Shown: positions 1-6,418 of the stretch, piece by piece | Position numbering within the stretch: position 1 is the stretch's first letter | How the letters are laid out: each line of letters begins with the position of its first letter | NCBI RefSeq assembly: GCF_947253395.1 | Contig: NZ_CAMXYY010000054.1 | Span: 1-9,881, forward strand | Source: an uncultured Olegusella sp. | GTDB lineage: Bacteria > Actinomycetota > Coriobacteriia > Coriobacteriales > Atopobiaceae | Direction: 5' to 3' | DNA length: 9,881 nucleotides | The notes under the pieces: model-generated | What the model was told of the DNA's origin: nothing | What the model saw: only the letters and a program-made list of their open reading frames with translations | Database searches by the model: none | Position numbers and translations under genes: made by a program

Positions 1-3000
1 TCCGTGGTCGCCGTGTCAACGACCTTGCCTCGCGCATCAAGAAGCTCCATGCGCACGTCGGCAATCACGTTGGAGGCCTCCGCGGCATCCATCTTGCCGT
101 CGTAGTCGGCATCCACCCAGGCAGTGCCTGCCAGCAAGCCTGGAAGCGGCGTCATGGCAACGGGCTGACCATAGCGATATCCCTTGCCCGAACCCAAATC
201 ACGCAGGTAGATGGGTGTATAGACATCGAGAAGGTTCTTCTCGAAGTCTTCCTTGGGAACATCGCGCAAGGTGAGGTTGAACTTGAACTGCTCGCGCTGC
301 TTGGCCGCAAAGACACTGTCTGCCGGAGACTCGATGCGCACAAAGTTTACGGCGTCCCAGTCTTTCTGCGTCCAAGAGGCGGTATCTGCCTCCTCGGTCC
401 AGGCGAAGCCGTCCCAGTCGAGCGCCTGGCTCGTGGGCGTGGCGTCCTTGGCATAAAAGACCTTGTAGCCCGCTGGCAGCTCACTCTTGATGCTGCCATT
501 CAAAAAGAGGTCAAACTGGAATGCTCCCTTGGGTTGGATGGCCTTTCCCCAGTTCTGCCCCTTCTTGGGCACGGGCCAGTACACCTTGAAGCCGTTGGCA
601 TCGTTGGTGGTGGGATTGTTTGCAATCAGGCGATAGTCCACCGTGCTGTTGGCGCCAATGCCCGTCTTGGCAACGCCGTCGTAGGTGATATATTGCGTGT
701 CGGGCTGGGTGGCCATCTTGGCAGCCGACGTCACCACCAGATCCGTGGGTGCTTTAATTATCCACTTGCCCATGGGCGCACCCAGAAGGTCGTCCGTGCT
801 GCCGTTGCCATTAAGGTCCCACTTGTCCTTGGCAAACCCGTCTTTGCTATACACCAAGTCCTCAGTGGTGTCCGTGTCGTACTCATACCACATGAGCTGA
901 GAATATTCGCCCGGTACATCTTTTTCGGGGTCAGACGCAAAGCTCACCTTCACTTCGACGGGGGCAGTATATGCCCAATACGTCTGGATAATAGCGTAGG
1001 GCGTTAGCTTGGACTCCTCGCGCCATGCCACCAAGGGGCCCGTTGCACGTGTGTCATAGATGTCTTGTTTGGACGTAAAGCCAGAAAAGTCAAGCTTGTA
1101 CACCTTGGCGTTGGGATAGGTGGCCTTGAGGGCATCCGAGGCGGGTACCTCGTACACGTTTGGCTGCTTGGGGCTGACACGACCACGCTCATCTACGGCG
1201 CCGTCTTTGTTCCAGTCTTCCTTTGAGCCATAGACTGAGCGATACGTCATCTGAAAGCTCAAATCGTCGCCAAGGGGGCTCACGTAGTAGATGGCCTTGT
1301 AGGTTTGCTGACCTTGGGCACTGCCGTCCCACCTAGGATCAAAATAGTCGAAGGTCGAGTTGTTGATAGTGTCACCAACAGTGAAGACCATGGGATTGCC
1401 ACCATGCCAGGCAAACACCTGGCCATGGCCCTGAATGAAGCTCTTGCCCGTGAAGGCCGTGAAGGTGTCACCGATGGTTACGTGGTCATAGGAACGACCA
1501 GGGTACTTTAGGAGCACCTCACCCTTGCCATCGTTGAAGTCCCACTTATTTTGGTTGCGATGGTGCCACGTGGGCTCCTCCTCGCCTGTGTTCTCAATGC
1601 GGATACGCGTCTTGAAGAGGGTGGGGTCATCTCCCCACTTGCCTTTCTCGCGCACCTCGTTGGTGAGCACGCGACCACGGAAGTAAAAACCAGCCTGTTC
1701 GGTCGTGCCCTCAAATCCAGTCTGGTTATTCTCGTAGCAGGTGAACTTGGTCTTAGCGGGTATGGTGTTGATCTTGTACTCGATATGCTTGATGTAGATA
1801 TCCTCGGTATGTTTGCCCAACACGTCATCCACGATAAAGCGCTGCTTGGGATTATCCACCGTGCGGGTAAAGGTCTTGCCCGTCTTGCTGTTCCAGAATG
1901 TCACCGTAAAGTCGCTCACTTGGGTGGGCTGGGTACCGTCTGGCTTTGCCTTTGAGATGAAGGGCAGGGCCTGATCCGTGACGCCCGCAATCTTGGTGTC
2001 GTTGACGTCGTAGTCAATGATGATGGTCTTGGGCTTGCTGTTGCCAGTACCGCGATTGCCCAAGGTAAAGTAGCCAAGCGTGCGATTCTGCGTGTGCTCG
2101 TATCCGGGAGCACCCAGATAGACCTCGTTGTCGGCTATGTAGCCCTCCCACAGGGGCCAGTCCTTGTCATTGGCGTTCTGCTTGTACATGGTGGTGTTGA
2201 CGTACACATCCTCTTTGGGCTTAGCAATCTCATAGCGCCTAGTCTTGAGCTTGGAGGCGTCATAGGGCAGGTAGGCGCTTGTGCCAGAGGGGCTGTAGAA
2301 CTTGGCGCCCACGTCAATCTGGCTGATCTCGACCACGCTTCCCACTGGAAAGTCAGCCACAGGAAAGCGCCACATGGGGTTGAAGGCCGTCTCATAGCCG
2401 GAGATGGGAATAGTAGCGGCGTTCGTGCGCCGCCACACGTAGAGCTTCTTGCCAGCTGGCACGGTGTAGGTAGTGCCCGTGCTGAGCGTAAACTGCTCCC
2501 CGGGACCATACACCTTGAGATCCTTCTCCTTTACGCCGTTGTTGCCATCAGGAGAGTAGCGACCTAGGTACTCGGCCTTTTCGGGTGCGAGCATGGCCAG
2601 GTAGTAGTCCTCGAGCATCTGTGCTTCATAGGAAGTGGTGTACTGCGGACCAAGGGCTGCAATCCAAGCGATGTCATGGCCCGTACCCTGGGGGTCGTCA
2701 GCTCCTATCTCCACATTGCCGTTGGCATTAAGGAGATTGCTGTAATCTTTAGCAAAGCGAATATCTCCCAGCTTGGGCAGATGTGTCACGGACAGGTCTG
2801 CGCCCACCTTCTGTGTGGTGGGAGCCTCACCCGCCTTGGTGTAGGCCTGCGTGAGCGTGATGGCATCCGTGATATTTGCAAGACCTGGATTGAAGCTAAA
2901 GGCAAGACCCATGGGAAGGTCAAAGGTGACCTCCTGCGTGGTGTCCTGAAAGCGCAGAGTGAGCGTGCCCGCAGAGCTCCTGTCATACACAACGGACGGC

Positions 3001-3611
3001 TTCTTGGCGGCATCGGTCTGCTGCTGCGGCTTGACAACACCGTCTTTCTGAAGCTCGCCCACCCAGCCGAGCGTCTTGTCAAAGTCAAAGTAGGTATCCC
3101 ACTGCATGCCATAGGGCAGGGCGATCTCGATGGACTTGTCTGTTGCCGAGGGGAAGACGGCATGAACGCGCAGGTTGAATTTCCTGCCTTTTGGAAGGCT
3201 TAGCGTAGCCTTGGGATCAGAGAGAGCACCGTAGGTGGTCTCGCCATCCTTTGAGACGAGGGTACCCTCGATAACGGGTTGGGTCGCAGGAGTGCGAAGC
3301 GGCGCGCCTTTGGGTGTAGAGGTCATCGCTGGCGAGTCGGCAGCAGGCGCAGACGCGTTGGCTGCGTCATCCTCGGACGCTGCGTTGGAGCGCCCTTTAG
3401 AGCTGTCCTGTGTGGCCTTCTCCGTGTCAGCGGACGTGTTGGCATTGCTTTCCTTACCAACGTTGCTGCCCCCCTGAGAGGAAACTTGCTCTTCAACAGG
3501 CGATGACGTCGTAGGCTGCTCACGCGCCCAGGAAGAGTCAACGAAAAGGGTAAGTTGCGCAACGAGCAAAATCGCAAGGAATGCGGCTAATAGCCGTCTG
3601 GTGGTGGTCAT
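1..3611 (-). CDS. Large secreted surface protein/adhesin with SdrD B-like domain, C-terminus outside window
   Basis: I translated one frame from ATG at 3611 to the window edge (about 1203 codons) without a stop. A GAAAGGGAG ribosome binding site lies just upstream. Residues 1-29 form a typical signal peptide: TTTRR, a hydrophobic core from about 7 to 24, then SSWA with likely cleavage after A29. Residues 30 to about 105 are a low-complexity Ser/Ala/Asn/Asp/Thr linker. The rest is beta-rich ectodomain with Trp/Tyr/Gly patches and a single cysteine outside the signal region (C625). Residues from about 1160 onward resemble the start of an SdrD B-type domain, including DADYDGKMDAAE (1167-1178), a canonical 12-residue EF-hand-type calcium loop. 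Similar loops occur at D799 and D932. I infer a cell-wall-attached adhesin. Any LPXTG sorting signal would lie beyond the edge and cannot be seen. The exact ligand is unknown. It is transcribed away from the lipid kinase gene. Confidence 0.88.
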   Translation of the reverse strand, partial: MTTTRRLLAAFLAILLVAQLTLFVDSSWAREQPTTSSPVEEQVSSQGGSNVGKESNANTSADTEKATQDSSKGRSNAASEDDAANASAPAADSPAMTSTPKGAPLRTPATQPVIEGTLVSKDGETTYGALSDPKATLSLPKGRKFNLRVHAVFPSATDKSIEIALPYGMQWDTYFDFDKTLGWVGELQKDGVVKPQQQTDAAKKPSVVYDRSSAGTLTLRFQDTTQEVTFDLPMGLAFSFNPGLANITDAITLTQAYTKAGEAPTTQKVGADLSVTHLPKLGDIRFAKDYSNLLNANGNVEIGADDPQGTGHDIAWIAALGPQYTTSYEAQMLEDYYLAMLAPEKAEYLGRYSPDGNNGVKEKDLKVYGPGEQFTLSTGTTYTVPAGKKLYVWRRTNAATIPISGYETAFNPMWRFPVADFPVGSVVEISQIDVGAKFYSPSGTSAYLPYDASKLKTRRYEIAKPKEDVYVNTTMYKQNANDKDWPLWEGYIADNEVYLGAPGYEHTQNRTLGYFTLGNRGTGNSKPKTIIIDYDVNDTKIAGVTDQALPFISKAKPDGTQPTQVSDFTVTFWNSKTGKTFTRTVDNPKQRFIVDDVLGKHTEDIYIKHIEYKINTIPAKTKFTCYENNQTGFEGTTEQAGFYFRGRVLTNEVREKGKWGDDPTLFKTRIRIENTGEEEPTWHHRNQNKWDFNDGKGEVLLKYPGRSYDHVTIGDTFTAFTGKSFIQGHGQVFAWHGGNPMVFTVGDTINNSTFDYFDPRWDGSAQGQQTYKAIYYVSPLGDDLSFQMTYRSVYGSKEDWNKDGAVDERGRVSPKQPNVYEVPASDALKATYPNAKVYKLDFSGFTSKQDIYDTRATGPLVAWREESKLTPYAIIQTYWAYTAPVEVKVSFASDPEKDVPGEYSQLMWYEYDTDTTEDLVYSKDGFAKDKWDLNGNGSTDDLLGAPMGKWIIKAPTDLVVTSAAKMATQPDTQYITYDGVAKTGIGANSTVDYRLIANNPTTNDANGFKVYWPVPKKGQNWGKAIQPKGAFQFDLFLNGSIKSELPAGYKVFYAKDATPTSQALDWDGFAWTEEADTASWTQKDWDAVNFVRIESPADSVFAAKQREQFKFNLTLRDVPKEDFEKNLLDVYTPIYLRDLGSGKGYRYGQPVAMTPLPGLLAGTAWVDADYDGKMDAAEASNVIADVRMELLDARGKVVDTATT

Positions 3612-3635
3612 CGTCTCCCTTTCACCCCATACCGT

Positions 3636-3679
3636 ATGCGGAGCATCGTGGTGCGGGTGATGGTTCCGCATGCGCATAC
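3636..3679 (-). promoter_or_regulatory. Alternative hairpins in the surface-protein leader
   Basis: ATGCGGA at 3636-3642 is the exact reverse complement of TCCGCAT at 3665-3671. The overlapping GTATGCG at 3634-3640 is the exact reverse complement of CGCATAC at 3673-3679. The two 7-bp stems share one arm, so only one can form at a time. The shared arm ends about 13 bases upstream of the Shine-Dalgarno sequence. A regulatory effect is speculative because stems of this size can arise by chance. Confidence 0.25.
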
Positions 3680-3750
3680 CAAAGCCTACGACGGCAGCAG
3701 TAAGAACCGCAACGCCAAAGACAATGTTAAGGTACCTATAAATACATAGA

Positions 3751-3776
3751 AGTATAACCCCCCCGCGAAAACTCAA
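3751..3776 (-). promoter_or_regulatory. Candidate promoter of the surface protein with G7 tract in the spacer
   Basis: On the minus strand, TATACT (3756-3751) matches the -10 consensus at five of six bases. TTGAGT (3776-3771) is the best -35-like hexamer and matches four of six. The spacer is only 14 bases and contains seven consecutive G (plus-strand C, 3758-3764). A normal spacer is 16-18 bases, so the promoter as read would be weak. Use of these boxes is inferred, not shown. The leader to the ATG at 3611 would be about 135 bases. Confidence 0.3.
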
Positions 3777-3850
3777 ATTAAATTGCTAGGAAATACCTTT
3801 GTGTTTACCTATCAGAATTGACTTCCCGTCGCCCCGATGGCCAACTGCGT

Positions 3851-3856
3851 CATAAT
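3851..3856 (+). promoter_or_regulatory. Possible -10 box for the leader peptide and lipid kinase
   Basis: CATAAT matches the -10 consensus at five of six bases and sits in a short AT-rich patch. Transcription would begin near 3863, giving a leader of roughly 20 bases before the first ribosome binding site. No convincing -35 hexamer lies at 16-18 bases; the TTGACT at 3818-3823 is too far upstream (27 bases). Low confidence. Confidence 0.25.
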
Positions 3857-3866
3857 AAAATCAACC

Positions 3867-3945
3867 AAAAAAGAGGTGCGTATGAGCATGGCATTTCTTA
3901 TAGCAAAAAGGGGGTCCTTATGAGCACGGCGCTTCTTATTGCAAA
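3867..3945 (+). repeat. 38-bp imperfect tandem duplication of a ribosome binding site and gene start
   Basis: Bases 3867-3907 align with 3905-3945 at a constant offset of 38. By hand I count 33 matches in 41 positions with no gaps. Each copy carries an A-run, a purine-rich Shine-Dalgarno sequence, an ATG (3882 and 3920), and the start of a similar peptide: MSMAFLIA in the first copy and MSTALLIA in the second. Because 38 is not a multiple of three, the two copies are in different frames. Confidence 0.8.
3882..3923 (+). CDS. Putative 13-residue leader peptide overlapping the kinase start
   Basis: This short ORF begins with ATG at 3882, preceded by GAGGTG (3873-3878) at suitable spacing. It encodes MSMAFLIAKRGSL and ends at TGA 3921-3923. 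The stop overlaps the kinase ATG at 3920 in the four-base ATGA arrangement typical of translational coupling. Its first eight residues mirror those of the kinase (MSTALLIA), so it probably arose by duplication of the kinase start. Ribosomes finishing the leader could reinitiate on the kinase. Whether it is translated cannot be told from sequence. Confidence 0.4.
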   Translation: MSMAFLIAKRGSL

Positions 3946-4822
3946 TCCCAGTTCGGGAAAGGCTGATGCCGAGGAAGAGGTTTCGGCCGTAAGCAAGTTC
4001 CTCGAAGAACACTTTGACGAGGTGACAACCCAGCTGAGCACCAGTGCCGAACACGCCATGAAACTGGCACGCGAAGCTCGGACCAGCGGCGTTGACGCTG
4101 TCTTTTCCCTTGGGGGCGACGGCACCGTGAGCTTGGTGGTCCGCGGTTTGCTTGACAGTGCCGCAGACAGCGATGAGCTACCTGTCCTTGGCATCCTTCC
4201 TGGCGGCACAGGCAACGGGTTTGCCCGCACCCTCGGCATACCCTCCGATGTGACATCTACCCTTGAGGCTATGGACTTCACGTCCACGCGCCCCATCGAC
4301 ATCGGTACCGTCAACGGAACGCCTTTTACCTACACGGTAACCGGCGGATCGCTGCCCGAGGGTATTCGCGACGTCTCCTCTGAGGACAAAAGTCGCTTTG
4401 GGTTTTTGGCCTATGTGACAAGCGAGCTTCAGCGCATCGGCGGAGACGAGAGCTACCGCCTGCGCATCACCGTCGACGGAAAGCGCTCGGTGGAAGACGT
4501 CAACTCATTTGTCGCCTTTTCGGTTAACACCATGGTCAACATGGTCACCACCGAAGAAAGCTCCACGGAAAGCGACGGCCTCATTCATCTTGCCGTGCTC
4601 AAGGAGGCGACACTCCCCTCGCTTATGTCCCTCCTTCCGAACATCCTGACAAGAACTGCCGAGGAGAGCGACCAGGTGCTCCTGCTGAGCGGAAAGCACA
4701 TCCGCATCGAGTGCCTTGACGGTAGTCTGCGCTGCGGGCGCGACGGAGATGACGGGCCAGAACTACCCATTGACCTGGGCATCCTGCCGCAACGCATCAA
4801 AATCTTTGCCTTGAAGGGATAG
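3920..4822 (+). CDS. Diacylglycerol/lipid kinase family protein (DagK/YegS/BmrU type)
   Basis: The product is a 300-residue cytosolic lipid kinase, the usual length for this family, which phosphorylates diacylglycerol or a related lipid using ATP. Visible motifs are NPSSGK at residues 9-14, the nucleotide-binding SLGGDGTV at 63-70, and LPGGTGN at 93-99. A C-terminal DGDDGPELP takes the place of the family's catalytic DGE motif, with Asp instead of Glu. I chose ATG 3920 because AAAGGGGG lies five bases upstream and the protein then starts directly with the first beta strand (STALLIANP). The frame is open back to 3818, but that part is not conserved-looking and overlaps the likely promoter. A 13-residue leader ORF overlaps the start. 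The family is clear; the substrate is inferred. A sphingosine or undecaprenol relative is possible but less likely. Confidence 0.9.
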   Translation: MSTALLIANPSSGKADAEEEVSAVSKFLEEHFDEVTTQLSTSAEHAMKLAREARTSGVDAVFSLGGDGTVSLVVRGLLDSAADSDELPVLGILPGGTGNGFARTLGIPSDVTSTLEAMDFTSTRPIDIGTVNGTPFTYTVTGGSLPEGIRDVSSEDKSRFGFLAYVTSELQRIGGDESYRLRITVDGKRSVEDVNSFVAFSVNTMVNMVTTEESSTESDGLIHLAVLKEATLPSLMSLLPNILTRTAEESDQVLLLSGKHIRIECLDGSLRCGRDGDDGPELPIDLGILPQRIKIFALKG

Positions 4823-4835
4823 CGGGGGGGTATCT

Positions 4836-4855
4836 AGCCCGCATGGGGCTTTTCT
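4836..4855 (+). terminator. Weak terminator-like hairpin after the lipid kinase
   Basis: AGCCC (4836-4840) pairs with GGGCT (4846-4850) across a five-base loop and is followed by a short T-rich stretch (TTTTCT). The stem is only 5 bp, so termination would be weak. A run of seven G (4824-4830) lies between the kinase stop and the hairpin. Confidence 0.35.
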
Positions 4856-5060
4856 AGCGAGCACGCGCTGTCCTTTTGGCGATTCTCACGTCGGCGCCAT
4901 CCGCCCAATCTGACAGAACCATTACGTCAGGCACACGTTGCCCTGATAAAGAACCGCTATGCTGAGATATCAACATTGCGTCCCCATGCGTCTCGACGCA
5001 CCCCTGTCTGCGATGCTGCGAAACGCGCGGAAAACTGATGCGATTAGTTTTGGAGGGCCC

Positions 5061-5549
5061 TTGGACGTCATCGTGCATGACCTCGACAAGCAATACAGCG
5101 CCCTGCTCGCAAACCACTGCGACCACGTCATTGAGGCAGACGGCCGATATGCCGGATGCCAGGGCTGTTTTAACTGCTGGACCAAGCATCCTGCCGAATG
5201 CTTCATCAAAGACAAGCTCCGTACGGTCTGCCGCATCATCGGTCAGGCGGATAGAGTCACCGTCATCACGGAAAATTTCTATGGCAGCTACAGTTCCCAG
5301 GTCAAGGCGGTGCTCGACCGGAGCATCGGTAGCTCCACGCCCCTGAGCTGCTATCGCGAAGGCCAGATGCACCACTGTCTGCGCTACGGACCTCACAACC
5401 TGTGGAAGGTCATCGTCTATGGGGACATCACCGCACGGGAGCGCGAGACCTTCCAGCTGCTTGCCCAGCGCAACGCTATCAACGACGGTTTCGAGCGCTG
5501 CGAAGTCACTTTTCTTGACGATCTCTCACAGCTGCGAGGTGCGCTATGA
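5061..5549 (+). CDS. Flavodoxin-like / NADPH-dependent FMN reductase family protein with CxGCxxCW motif
   Basis: The product is a small cytosolic flavodoxin-fold protein of 162 residues if it starts at TTG 5061. It carries GCQGCFNCWTKHPAECFIKD, the cysteine cluster seen in iron-sulfur flavoproteins and NAD(P)H-dependent FMN reductases. Further on is ENFYGSYSSQVKAVLDRSIG, matching the flavodoxin loop and helix that follow the central strand. The N-terminus reads DVIVHDLD instead of the usual GSPR-type FMN phosphate loop. I favour TTG 5061 because GGAGGG lies just upstream and the first beta strand starts there. In-frame ATGs at 4959 and 4986 have poor ribosome binding sites and would add a 25-34-residue extension that does not look domain-like. 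Its stop overlaps the next gene's start (ATGA), so the two are coupled. Flavin use and the electron partner are not known. Confidence 0.8.
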   Translation: MDVIVHDLDKQYSALLANHCDHVIEADGRYAGCQGCFNCWTKHPAECFIKDKLRTVCRIIGQADRVTVITENFYGSYSSQVKAVLDRSIGSSTPLSCYREGQMHHCLRYGPHNLWKVIVYGDITARERETFQLLAQRNAINDGFERCEVTFLDDLSQLRGAL

Positions 5550-6304
5550 GGACCCTTATCGTCAGCTGTAGTCCAAAAAAGCGGCTGAGCGCCTCTGCGC
5601 TGCTCGCGCACGTCCAGCGCTTGAGCGTACGTGGCACGGTGAGCCACCTCGCGCTCAGAAGGCGCAGCGACTTTCCAGCCGTTCTGGAGCACCTCTGCCA
5701 GGCAGACGCTGTCGTCCTCAGCATGCCGCTCTACGTAGACGGCGTGCCCTCTCACGTTCTCGAGTTTCTCAAGGAGGCGGAGATGTTCTGCAAGGCTCAC
5801 GACCTTCATCCCCGGCTCTACTGCATCGCAAACAACGGATTTATTGAGGGCAAGCAGAGCGAGCCCCTCATGCGGACGCTCGAAAACTTCTGCGCACGAT
5901 CCGGCCTTATCTGGTGCGGAGGTGTAGGCATCGGAGGTGGCGTCATGCTCAACGTGAATGCCGTGCTCATGAGCCTTCAGCTTGTCCTGCTACCGGTGAG
6001 CTTGCTGCTAAACCAACTGCTGCCAAATGAATCCACGACGCTTGATGTCCTGGCGGACACGGCAATAAATCTGCTGATCCTGCTTGTCCTCAGCTCGACC
6101 GTCCTATTTTTCCTCATACGTCAGGGATGTGCTGTCAGCGCGGGCGCAAATGCCGGAACCCACTACACCCGCATCCTCATTCCATCGTTCATTTTCATCC
6201 CCATAGCAAACGTGTTCTTTGTCATCGTGTCCCTGTTTCAGGGAGGCTTCTTTAGAGGTTGGCTTGCGCCCAAAGAGATGAGCCGATCCAATCCTGAGGC
6301 ATGA
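5546..6304 (+). CDS. Flavodoxin-like domain fused to three membrane helices
   Basis: The product has 252 residues. Residues 1 to about 130 form a flavodoxin/NAD(P)H-dependent oxidoreductase fold: strand one plus the FMN phosphate loop SCSPKKRLSAS (7-17), MPLYVDGVPSHVLEFLKEAE (60-79), and a glycine-rich GGVGIGGG (125-132). The rest is membranous, with helices at about 134-158, 167-191 and 209-232, ending in a short charged tail. It lacks the cysteine cluster of the upstream gene but keeps the phosphate loop that gene lacks. The start is ATG 5546, four bases inside the upstream ORF, as expected for translational coupling. I infer a membrane-tethered flavoprotein acting with the upstream protein. 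The electron donor and acceptor cannot be named. A strong hairpin follows the stop by about 47 bases. Confidence 0.8.
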   Translation: MRTLIVSCSPKKRLSASALLAHVQRLSVRGTVSHLALRRRSDFPAVLEHLCQADAVVLSMPLYVDGVPSHVLEFLKEAEMFCKAHDLHPRLYCIANNGFIEGKQSEPLMRTLENFCARSGLIWCGGVGIGGGVMLNVNAVLMSLQLVLLPVSLLLNQLLPNESTTLDVLADTAINLLILLVLSSTVLFFLIRQGCAVSAGANAGTHYTRILIPSFIFIPIANVFFVIVSLFQGGFFRGWLAPKEMSRSNPEA

Positions 6305-6350
6305 GTCCCTAGCGCAAGTGAGCCGCGAATTGCATCTTTATAGACAACAG

Positions 6351-6383
6351 TGCGGCTGCGCGGTGGTATACCGCGCAGCCGCA
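6351..6383. terminator. Perfect 14-bp hairpin between convergent genes
   Basis: Bases 6351-6364 are the exact reverse complement of 6370-6383, with a five-base loop (GGTAT). The stem is GC-rich and sits between the ends of a plus-strand gene (6304) and a minus-strand gene (6419), where a bidirectional terminator is expected. There is no good T-tract on either strand, so it may need a termination factor or act mainly as an RNA 3'-end stabiliser. Confidence 0.65.
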
Positions 6384-6418
6384 GATGCTAAGCTCCTTGC
6401 GTTGTGTGGTGTCAAACC

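Larger units (their letters stand above)
3612..3919. other. Divergent intergenic region between surface protein and lipid kinase
   Basis: This is about 308 bases without an independent full-size gene. It holds the leader of the surface protein on the minus strand, a C7/G7 homopolymer at 3758-3764, an AT-rich central part (about 3721-3860), and a short leader ORF plus a duplicated start region next to the kinase. The minus strand stays open in the surface-protein frame from 3611 back to a TAG at 3786-3788, with a hydrophobic translation in its middle. I consider that extension untranslated because the ATG at 3611 has both a good ribosome binding site and a textbook signal peptide. Confidence 0.7.

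Noticed and set aside
534..1007. Several plus-strand ORFs of 100-175 codons within 1-3600
   Set aside because: All lie opposite one continuous minus-strand frame that encodes a signal peptide, calcium loops and an SdrD B-type segment. Their translations show no domain and they arise from the codon bias of the real gene.
3818..3919. 34-residue N-terminal extension of the lipid kinase from TTG 3818
   Set aside because: It overlaps the likely promoter and the leader ORF, lacks a ribosome binding site, and precedes the conserved first beta strand, which begins directly after ATG 3920.
4824..4830. Second G7 run just after the lipid kinase stop codon
   Set aside because: It lies outside the coding frame and not between promoter boxes, so slippage there has no obvious consequence. 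It is noted only because a similar run occurs at 3758-3764.
4854..5396. 180-codon minus-strand ORF opposite the first flavodoxin gene
   Set aside because: It is antisense to a gene with clear family motifs, has no ribosome binding site or recognisable domain, and its composition looks like a reverse-strand shadow.
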